A stretch of 45,493 nucleotides of DNA from Muribaculaceae bacterium (GTDB lineage Bacteria > Bacteroidota > Bacteroidia > Bacteroidales > Muribaculaceae), in the NCBI GenBank assembly GCA_029055345.1, contig JAIDDJ010000015.1, positions 1-45,493 on the forward strand, read 5' to 3'. The notes beneath the pieces were generated by a model that saw only the letters and a list, made by a program, of their open reading frames with translations, made no database searches and was not told the DNA's origin. The translations under genes and the position numbers were made by a program. This document shows positions 33,094 to 39,873 of this stretch, piece by piece (within the stretch, counting starts at the first letter, position 1; the number at the start of each line of letters is the position of its first letter).

Positions 33094-35049
33094 TTATTCC
33101 TTAAAGGCTTCGGCTAAGATTGCTGCTTTGGACTTGCCTACTACACGCTCTATTTCCTCCGGTAGAGCGGCCTTCAGACGCTTCAGACTCTTGAAATGCT
33201 TCATCAGTTTGGCCGCAGTTGTGGGACCGATACCCTTAATGCCGTCTAACTCACTGATTGTCTGACCTTTACTTCGCAAATTGCGATGAAATGTGATTCC
33301 AAATCGGTGCGCCTCATCTCGCAACGCCTGAATAACCCGCAGTGAGGGCGATTTCTTGTCAAGATATAGAGGAAGGGTATCACCGGGAAAATAAATCTCC
33401 TCAAGTCGTTTGGCTATACCCACAAGTGCAACCTCTCCGCGTATTCCCATCTCATCGAAAGCCTCGACTGCAGCGCTCAACTGTCCTTTGCCTCCATCCA
33501 CCACGACAAGCTGGGGCAATCGTTGGCCTTCCGCCATCATCCTCGTATAACGCCTGTGTAGAACCTCCTTCATCGAGGCGAAATCGTCCGCGCCTACCAC
33601 CGTCTTTATATTGAATTTCCGGTAATCTCGCTTGGCCGGTTTACCATCCCTGAATACCACACAGCTCGCCACCGGATTCGTACCCTGAATATTGGAATTG
33701 TCGAAACATTCTATGTGGCGAGGTTCTTCGCTCAACCTGAAATCCGACTTCATCCTCTCCATCAACTTGTCTGTGGCACGGTCCGGATTCAATGCCGCCT
33801 GTTCTTTCTCCCGGTCGGCCATATACTGAGCGGCATTCTTTATCGCCACATCGAGCGCTCGGCGCTTCTCCCCCCTCTGCGGCACAACAAATCGTATCTT
33901 TTCAAACTCCACATCCGGCATAAACGGCACAAGTACCTCCTCAAACTTTCTGTCAAATCTTTGCATCACCTCCGCGATCGCCATCGACAATACCTCCTCG
34001 CGACTTATCTCGTTATTGCGGCGGATGTATTCCAAATTCAAGCTCTGCGTTACGGCTCCATGACGAAGATGCATGAAGTTGACAAACGATCGGCCATCAT
34101 TCTCCACATAACCGAAAAGGTCGGCATCGGGACGGGAAGTCTCCCCTACTATGCTCTTCACATTGTATTTCCTGACCGCCTCATATTTCTCTTTTACAGC
34201 CTGAGCCTCCTCGAATTTCCAGGACTCGCTCAGGGTATTCATCTCTTCGAGAAGCATTCGCTCTAATTCCACGGTTTCACCGTTGAGAATCTGACGAACA
34301 CGCCTGATATAACCGTCATACTCCTCCGGACTTATCAGCGCGCGGCAGGCCCCGCCACACTTCCCGATATGATAATCCAGACATAAAGAATACTTATTGC
34401 GGGCTATACTTTTCTCATCAAGAGCGTGCCGACACGACCGCATGGGATATGTCTCCCGAATAAGATTCAGCACGGTCTTGGCCGACTGAACGTTGCTGTA
34501 GGGTCCGTAATAGCGCCCGTTGATCCCCTTTTCGCGTGTCATGAATACCCGCGGATAAAGTTCCTTGGTAACCACTATCATCGGATAAGACTTGTCATCC
34601 TTAAGCAAGACGTTATAATGCGGCTGATAGCGCTTTATCATGGCATTCTCAAGATGCAGGGCATCCTCCTCAGTGGCAACCACAATAAACCGCATATCGA
34701 CGATATTCCGCACAAGAAGATTCGTCCGCGTCGAATCATGCTGACGGTTGAAATAGCTCGACACTCGGCGTTTAAGCCTCTTAGCCTTCCCCACATAAAT
34801 CACCCTACCTTTCTTGTCGAGATACATATATACCCCCGGAGAATCAGGAAGATTAAGAATCTTGTTTCGAAGGTGCTCTCCCGGGCGGTTGTGCAGCAGG
34901 TCCTCACGCGTGCGGTCAGGGGCGATTTCAAGTTCGAAACCACCCTCCTCATCTATCTGACGACCCCAACCGGCAAGCAACGCCTCCTCACCCGTTACCA
35001 TTTTTCTATCCTTCTGCAAATCTATCACTGTATCTCTACCCTCTTCCAT
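33094..35049 (-). CDS. uvrC: UvrABC excinuclease subunit C
   Basis: 651 aa. The GIY-YIG domain starts at LPDSPGVYMYLDKKGRVIYV (about 67-86), followed by a UVR motif (WKFEEAQAVKEKYEAVRKY, near 255), the RNase H-like nuclease with HIECFDNSNIQG (about 435-446) and C-terminal helix-hairpin-helix repeats (LDGIKGIGPTTAAKLM). It makes both incisions in nucleotide excision repair. The start used here gives about 65 residues before the GIY-YIG domain, against roughly 10-20 in relatives; the only other in-frame Met is at 35001. It may have its own promoter at 35237. Confidence 0.95.
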   Translation of the reverse strand: MEEGRDTVIDLQKDRKMVTGEEALLAGWGRQIDEEGGFELEIAPDRTREDLLHNRPGEHLRNKILNLPDSPGVYMYLDKKGRVIYVGKAKRLKRRVSSYFNRQHDSTRTNLLVRNIVDMRFIVVATEEDALHLENAMIKRYQPHYNVLLKDDKSYPMIVVTKELYPRVFMTREKGINGRYYGPYSNVQSAKTVLNLIRETYPMRSCRHALDEKSIARNKYSLCLDYHIGKCGGACRALISPEEYDGYIRRVRQILNGETVELERMLLEEMNTLSESWKFEEAQAVKEKYEAVRKYNVKSIVGETSRPDADLFGYVENDGRSFVNFMHLRHGAVTQSLNLEYIRRNNEISREEVLSMAIAEVMQRFDRKFEEVLVPFMPDVEFEKIRFVVPQRGEKRRALDVAIKNAAQYMADREKEQAALNPDRATDKLMERMKSDFRLSEEPRHIECFDNSNIQGTNPVASCVVFRDGKPAKRDYRKFNIKTVVGADDFASMKEVLHRRYTRMMAEGQRLPQLVVVDGGKGQLSAAVEAFDEMGIRGEVALVGIAKRLEEIYFPGDTLPLYLDKKSPSLRVIQALRDEAHRFGITFHRNLRSKGQTISELDGIKGIGPTTAAKLMKHFKSLKRLKAALPEEIERVVGKSKAAILAEAFKE

Positions 35050-35109
35050 GAATCAATCCTTTTCCATAAATATTAAAACCTCATTCAAGATCAAACCATC
35101 TACTATTAA

Positions 35110-35161
35110 GACCTAATTCTATTTATGACCTAATTCTATTTAAGACCTAATTCAATATTAA
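35110..35161. repeat. Three 17-bp tandem units in the uvrC leader
   Basis: GACCTAATTCTATTTAT, GACCTAATTCTATTTAA and a diverged third unit. A second duplicated word, ATGTCAGCATTCATC, occurs at about 35327 and 35350. Both are noncoding, between apt and uvrC. Confidence 0.8.
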
Positions 35162-35236
35162 GATCTCGTGCTATCAGCTTCCGGTCTTGTTTTTTCGCCC
35201 TATCACTTTATCTGAATCATCACCCTTATCCCACTA

Positions 35237-35268
35237 CAAATATAATACCAAAATCGGATGCCCGCAAG
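35237..35268 (-). promoter_or_regulatory. Promoter of uvrC
   Basis: Minus strand CTTG (35268-35265, one mismatch), 20-nt spacer, TATATTTG (35244-35237). The -33 box lies in the loop of the apt terminator hairpin. The leader to the ATG would be about 180 nt. Confidence 0.6.
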
Positions 35269-35276
35269 AGCATCCG
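35255..35276 (-). terminator. Terminator hairpin after apt
   Basis: Stem CGGATGC/GCATCCG (35255-35261 and 35270-35276), loop of 8 nt, followed on the minus strand by ATTTTGG. 35050-35436 is otherwise noncoding and AT-rich. Confidence 0.55.
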
Positions 35277-35436
35277 AAAGATGGAATTAAAATTTATATT
35301 AAAAGCCGATAATCAATTTAAATTAAATGTCAGCATTCATCGAAATGTATATGTCAGCATTCATCTAATATAAATTTCTACATTCTTCAGATTAAATCAT
35401 TAGGATTCATCGAAGATGGTTAAGAAATCGGCTTCG

Positions 35437-35961
35437 TTAATACTTCAGCAAGGAGGTCACATCGCAATCCGCCGGGAGAACCGAACGACCATCAAGAGCG
35501 GTCAGTTCTACAACGAAATTGATATAGATTTTTTTAGGATTCATCGACTTTACAAGGTCATAACAAGCGCGCATCGTGCCTCCGGTAGCGAGCAAATCGT
35601 CATGCAGAAGCACCACATCATTCTCATTGATGGCATCGCTGTGCAACTCTATTGTATCCACACCATACTCCTTGGCAAACGATTTCTTGACAGTCACCGA
35701 AGGAAGCTTGCCGGGCTTGCGTGCCGGAACAAAACCACAGCCCATGGCATATGCAAGTATCGAACCACCGATAAAACCACGCGATTCGATTCCCACTACC
35801 TTAGTAATACCCTTGTCGCGATAAAGCTTCACAAGCTCCTCACCCATCAGATGGAGAGCATCACCATCCTTGATAAGAGTCGTAAGGTCGCGGAAAATAA
35901 TTCCCTTTGTCGGAAAATCAGGAATGTCCCGAATCTTTAATTTTAAATCTTCAAGTACCAT
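35437..35961 (-). CDS. apt: Adenine phosphoribosyltransferase
   Basis: 174 aa from the ATG at 35961 (MVLEDLKLKIRDIPDFPTKG); an upstream extension to 36114 lacks conserved sequence and crosses the parS-like palindrome region. The PRPP-binding motif VVLLHDDLLATGGTMRA is near residues 116-132, and GIESRGFIGG near 57-66 contacts the base. It converts adenine and PRPP to AMP in purine salvage. It is the third gene of the conserved ybeY, mnmG, apt, uvrC series. Confidence 0.96.
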   Translation of the reverse strand: MVLEDLKLKIRDIPDFPTKGIIFRDLTTLIKDGDALHLMGEELVKLYRDKGITKVVGIESRGFIGGSILAYAMGCGFVPARKPGKLPSVTVKKSFAKEYGVDTIELHSDAINENDVVLLHDDLLATGGTMRACYDLVKSMNPKKIYINFVVELTALDGRSVLPADCDVTSLLKY

Positions 35962-36120
35962 TTCAATATTTGTATTAAAGTTAATAAAAATTCTTTTGTT
36001 TATGTTGATGATATTTGGTTTTATTAAGGTCGAGGATAATCTCCTTGAGTGTTGGCTAAGAATTAACTCCGAAGGATTGCGAGCAGCAGCACGATTAAAA
36101 TACAGGAGCTTCAAACACCC

Positions 36121-36146
36121 GAGTTTGTTCCACGTGGAACAAACTC
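36121..36146. other. parS-like ParB binding site (perfect 26-bp palindrome)
   Basis: The core TGTTCCACGTGGAACA (36126-36141) is identical to the canonical bacterial parS of the chromosomal ParABS system. The perfect symmetry extends to 26 bp (36121-36146). It lies between apt and mnmG and touches the mnmG stop codon. ParB loads at parS to organise the origin region for segregation. No parA/parB gene is in the window. There is no T-run on either side, so a terminator is unlikely. Confidence 0.85.
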
Positions 36147-38146
36147 TATCTACCTATAAGTAACTGCAGCACGTTGATATCTGCGGGCGATACACCGGGT
36201 ATTCTTCCGGCCTGGCCGAGTGTAGCAGGACGAATGGCATTCAATTTCTGTCGGGCCTCTATTGAGAGGGCGTTGACCGCCATGAAGTCGAAGCCATCCG
36301 GAATATGAACGTGCTCGAACCGTGTTTGCTTGTCGGCGAGTTCTCGCTCTCTTCTGATATAGCCCTCGTATTTTATTAGTATCTCAGCAGACTGAATTAT
36401 TTCATCTCTTCTCCCCTCCTCCACTTCGGCAAGTCTTTCGCGCAAGGCAGGAACCTCTTGTTCGAGGATTCGGAAATTAAGCTGTGGACGTCTTAGTAAT
36501 TCCACCAGTCTTGTTGACGCTGACAAGGGAGCGGTACCTTTGGTTTCGAGGAATAGATTGAATTGAGGAGTCATTTTTACGGTGTAGGATTCGACCCATT
36601 TTATCAAAGAGTCGCGCGCGTCGTATTTGGACTTCATCAATTCGTAGCGTCTTTCATCGGCAAGGCCGATATCGAAGCCAATGGGCGTCAGTCGTAAATC
36701 AGCATCATCCTGACGGAGAAGAATTCTATATTCCGCACGCGAGGTAAACATTCTGTATGGTTCATCTACCCCCTTGGTGACGAGATCATCTATGAGCACA
36801 CCGATATATGCCTGGTCGCGACCAAGTGTGACCGGAGGCAATGCCTTCGCTCTTCTCGCTGCATTGATGCCGGCTACCAGTCCCTGGGCGGCCGCCTCCT
36901 CGTAACCGGTTGTGCCGTTTACCTGTCCGGCGAAAAATAGTCCTGCCACAAGTTTGGTCTGCAAATCATGGGTGAGTTGTGTCGGGTCAAAGAAGTCATA
37001 CTCTATGGCATAACCGGGACGATAAAACTGCACATCCTTCAGAGCGGGAATCTTACTTAGTGCTTCGACCTGCACATCCCATGGCATCGAACTTGAGAAC
37101 CCGTTGATGTAGTATTCCTGTGTGGTTTCTCCTTCCGGCTCAAGGAAGAGCTGATGGCTCTCCTTATCAGCGAAAGTAACGAGTTTGGTTTCAATGCTGG
37201 GGCAATATCGGGGTCCTATGCTTTGAATATCGCCATTATAAAGTGGGGACTCGGCGAGGCGAGCCGTCATCACGGCATGAGCTTCGGGATTGGTATGGAC
37301 TATCCAGCAAGGTCTGGGATTAAGTGCGCGTTTGACTTCGGGCAGGAACGAAAACTTCTCATAGGGCAAAGAATCTCCTTCTTGCCGTTGGGCGAGGGAG
37401 AAGTCGATTGTTCGGCCATCGATTCTGGCCGGTGTACCGGTCTTCATTCTGTCGGCACGGAATCCGAGATCTATGAGTTGTTCTGTTAGACCTTTTGACG
37501 AATCTTCGGCTATACGGCCACCCTCCACTTTGGTAGATCCGAAATGCATCAGGCCGTTAAGGAAAGTACCTGCAGTCAGGATAACCTGAGGAGCCTTGAA
37601 CTCAAATCCGAGATGGGTGACAACGCCGGCCACAAAGCGTCCGGCCCTGTCAGATTGGTCTATCTGAATAGACTGGTCGGACATGGCTGAGAGGGCTGAC
37701 TGGCCGGAGTGGGATGACTGGTCGGAGGGGGATGAGGGGGCGGATTTCGGTTTTGAAGGGTTGATGATCAGACGCTCTACTGTGTCTTGAAACAGGTAAA
37801 GGCCAGGAGTATCATCGAGAATCTGTCGCCATTTGTCGATGTATTTTGAACGGTCGGACTGGACCCGTGGAGACCATACCGCAGGGCCTTTGGAGCGGTT
37901 GAGCATTCTGAATTGGATGGCTGTGGTATCAGCCACAATGCCCATCATTCCACCGAGGGCATCAATTTCACGGACGATCTGTCCTTTGGCAATACCACCG
38001 ACGGCCGGGTTACACGACATTTGGGCTACCCGATTCAAGTCTTTGGTTATCAAAAGAGTAGATGCACCCAGACGAGCGGCGGCAACCGCAGCTTCACATC
38101 CGGCATGGCCGGCCCCAATTACTATTACATCAAATTCAAATTTCAT
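36146..38146 (-). CDS. mnmG: tRNA uridine-5-carboxymethylaminomethyl synthase MnmG
   Basis: 666 aa. FAD-binding GAGHAGCEAA (11-20), SCNPAVGGIAKG (44-55) and GTPARIDGRTIDFS are all present, and the C-terminal helical domain is complete. With MnmE it modifies the wobble uridine of several tRNAs. An extra stretch of about 38 residues (131-168), rich in Ser, Asp and Gln with SDQS repeats, lies in a loop of the FAD domain where relatives have only a few residues. It follows ybeY by 13 bases. Confidence 0.97.
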   Translation of the reverse strand: MKFEFDVIVIGAGHAGCEAAVAAARLGASTLLITKDLNRVAQMSCNPAVGGIAKGQIVREIDALGGMMGIVADTTAIQFRMLNRSKGPAVWSPRVQSDRSKYIDKWRQILDDTPGLYLFQDTVERLIINPSKPKSAPSSPSDQSSHSGQSALSAMSDQSIQIDQSDRAGRFVAGVVTHLGFEFKAPQVILTAGTFLNGLMHFGSTKVEGGRIAEDSSKGLTEQLIDLGFRADRMKTGTPARIDGRTIDFSLAQRQEGDSLPYEKFSFLPEVKRALNPRPCWIVHTNPEAHAVMTARLAESPLYNGDIQSIGPRYCPSIETKLVTFADKESHQLFLEPEGETTQEYYINGFSSSMPWDVQVEALSKIPALKDVQFYRPGYAIEYDFFDPTQLTHDLQTKLVAGLFFAGQVNGTTGYEEAAAQGLVAGINAARRAKALPPVTLGRDQAYIGVLIDDLVTKGVDEPYRMFTSRAEYRILLRQDDADLRLTPIGFDIGLADERRYELMKSKYDARDSLIKWVESYTVKMTPQFNLFLETKGTAPLSASTRLVELLRRPQLNFRILEQEVPALRERLAEVEEGRRDEIIQSAEILIKYEGYIRRERELADKQTRFEHVHIPDGFDFMAVNALSIEARQKLNAIRPATLGQAGRIPGVSPADINVLQLLIGR
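37643..37756 (-). repeat. In-frame low-complexity insertion in mnmG
   Basis: About 114 bp built from imperfect repeats of TCCGACCAGTC and related words, coding SDQSSHSGQSALSAMSDQS. The plus strand is extremely G-rich here (32 G against 8 C in 37681-37740). Confidence 0.75.
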
Positions 38147-38159
38147 ATATCTCTATATA

Positions 38160-38591
38160 TCAGCAATTTGAAGATATATTATCCCATATTTCGAGCGCCT
38201 TGTTCTCGGCATCTTCCATTATTTCGCGTTCACCGGGACCTTTATCGTTGATTCCACAGAGATGAAGCACGCCATGAATAATCACCCTCAGCAATTCTCT
38301 TTTGTAGGGAATATCTAACATTGCAGCATTAGATGCAACCGTATCAAGAGAAATCATGATGTCTCCGGCAATCCGGTTACGCCGGGTATAATCGAATGTA
38401 ATGATATCTGTATAGTAATCATGATCGATAAACTGCCGGTTAGCACCGAGGATATACTCGTCATCACAGAACAGATAGGATAATCTACCGGTTTCGAAAT
38501 CGTGACTATCGGCCACGGCTTTTATCCAAGTTTCTACCCTGCAAAAATTAAGGTCGGGAAGTTCAACTCCATCGACATTAAAACTGATCAT
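38160..38591 (-). CDS. ybeY: rRNA maturation endoribonuclease YbeY
   Basis: 143 aa. The metal-binding signature is HGVLHLCGINDK (about 109-120); the third histidine of the usual HGxLHLxGYDH is absent, as I recall for other Bacteroidota members. YbeY is a metal-dependent RNase for 16S rRNA processing and ribosome quality control. It is the first gene of the ybeY-mnmG-apt series, with a -7 box 64 nt upstream. Confidence 0.9.
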   Translation of the reverse strand: MISFNVDGVELPDLNFCRVETWIKAVADSHDFETGRLSYLFCDDEYILGANRQFIDHDYYTDIITFDYTRRNRIAGDIMISLDTVASNAAMLDIPYKRELLRVIIHGVLHLCGINDKGPGEREIMEDAENKALEIWDNISSNC

Positions 38592-38654
38592 AAGCCAAAA
38601 TAAAATTTAAAAACAGAGGCGGACAAAAAATTTTACCACTTCATCTGCAAGATA

Positions 38655-38662
38655 CAAAGGTA
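38655..38662 (-). promoter_or_regulatory. -7 box of the ybeY operon
   Basis: Minus strand TACCTTTG, consensus match. A -33 TTTG is not visible. Confidence 0.55.
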
Positions 38663-39135
38663 ATAAAAAATTTTTGAATATTGTCGTGTGATTGGATTAG
38701 AAAATAATTTACGGCAATAAGAGGGGTGTATATTGTTTATTTGGATACATTAGGTGGAGTTGTTGAAAAGTGCAGTAATTTTCTTTTCTGCAGCGGGATA
38801 TGAGTGTTAACAGCAGGATATAAGGCTTTGAGAATTAGCTGGCGGGAGTTCTTTAGGTATCTTGATAAGAAAAAACGCAAGGATTATTTAATTTTTTGCG
38901 AAAAAAAATGAAATGGGTAACTAAGTCGAACGTAGAGATTGTAGTATCCACTTCTGTGGCGTGAGACTCCACTTCTGTGGCGTGAAACTCCAGACTTGCG
39001 CTCAGTCCGGAGAGAGGGCGAACGGAGAAGAGCGCTGAATGATAACTGTGGCGGGAGTCAGTGGTCGGCGCGTTCCGCGCGATTCCGGCCCGTGCGAGCA
39101 AAGCAAGCATCCGCGCCCCCGGTATCCAACACACA

Positions 39136-39349
39136 AATAAAAAAGTTCCGCGCCGTTCCGGCCAAATCCGTGCTAACAGGCGGCTTTCCGGCGCGTTCCG
39201 CGACCCTTAAAATCCTTTTGGTTCTTTGTCGGCCATCATGTTTAAATTGCTTTCGGAACGAACGAATGAACTGGAGGGAAGTTGGGGTCGCGGAACATGG
39301 CTACGCCGCTGGCACGGAACTTGACGGAACTACGCGGAACCTTTTTATT
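39136..39349. repeat. GC-rich large inverted repeat A
   Basis: Arms of about 70 nt around a loop of about 60 nt. The left arm begins AATAAAAAAGTTCCGCG; the complement of the right arm begins AATAAAAAGGTTCCGCGTAG, and both end in TTCCGCGACCC. The right arm has 10-nt periodicity of GTTCCG words. The same arm sequence recurs in the repeat at 39539-39769. Confidence 0.75.
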
Positions 39350-39538
39350 CATGAGTCGAGCACTCCCTTGCCATATCGCTGTGGCTATTGCTTTATGGGC
39401 GAGCCTGGAGACTCCCCCACTATAATCAAGGTTAGATAGCTAAATTCCGCGGGAAGCCGGCTTAGCGGTCGCGAAGCGACTCGCTTGCATCGTCAGCAAT
39501 AAGAGCATCTCGTACTTGTCGCCGGTATCAGACAAGAT

Positions 39539-39769
39539 AAAATAAATTTCCGCGTAGTTCCGGCCAGATCAGCGAAAACCTGACGCGACAGCGGCGTTCC
39601 GCGACCTTTAGATCTTTTCAGTTTATTTAAAAGAGGTTGGCACAATTTGTCGGGACGTGAGGCTCGCACGTCTTAACCGGGGTGTTGGAAGGGAGGGAAT
39701 TGAGGGTCGAGGAACCGCGGCTTCGCCGGTTGGCGCTGATCGGGCCGGTATCTCGCGGAAATTATTTAT
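39539..39769. repeat. GC-rich large inverted repeat B
   Basis: Arms of about 70 nt: TTTCCGCGTAGTTCCGGCCA at the left; the complement of the right arm starts TTTCCGCGAGATACCGGCCC. Both arms match those of repeat A. The loop holds a second hairpin GACGTG-AGGCTCG-CACGTC (39655-39673). Confidence 0.75.
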
Positions 39770-39835
39770 GTGCGCGTTTCGGGGTTCGGTTTAATTTCCG
39801 GCTATGATTATTTAAAGTATTTATGCGGGCAACAT

Positions 39836-39867
39836 TTTGGAAGGGTGGATTTTCTTTTGTATTTTTG
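39836..39867 (+). promoter_or_regulatory. Promoter of the TPR regulator gene
   Basis: TTTG (39836-39839), 20-nt spacer, TATTTTTG (39860-39867). The ATG at 39874 follows after six bases, so the mRNA should be nearly leaderless. This excludes the in-frame ATG at 39823. Confidence 0.8.
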
Positions 39868-39873
39868 CATATT

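Larger units (their letters stand above)
38592..39873. other. Noncoding 1.28-kb interval between ybeY and the TPR gene
   Basis: No convincing gene on either strand; open frames here are short and lack any recognisable domain. The left third (to about 38940) is AT-rich. At 38949-38990 CCACTTCTGTGGCGTGAGAC is repeated about twice in tandem. From about 39050 to 39770 the DNA turns GC-rich with many TTCCG words, forming two large inverted repeats listed separately. A promoter for the TPR gene ends the interval. Confidence 0.7.

Noticed and set aside
35221..35240. TTATCCCAC considered as a DnaA box
   Set aside because: It differs from TTATCCACA and stands alone; no cluster of boxes was found around it.
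35962..36114. N-terminal extension of Apt by 51 residues
   Set aside because: The extension has no similarity to Apt, and the conserved domain begins right at the ATG at 35961.
36121..36146. parS palindrome interpreted as a transcription terminator
   Set aside because: No T-run follows on either strand, and the core is an exact parS match.
38996..39439. 147-codon plus-strand frame in the GC-rich interval
   Set aside because: It runs through repeat A and is rich in Arg, Pro and Ser with no domain, signal peptide or promoter; the frame is explained by high GC and repeats.
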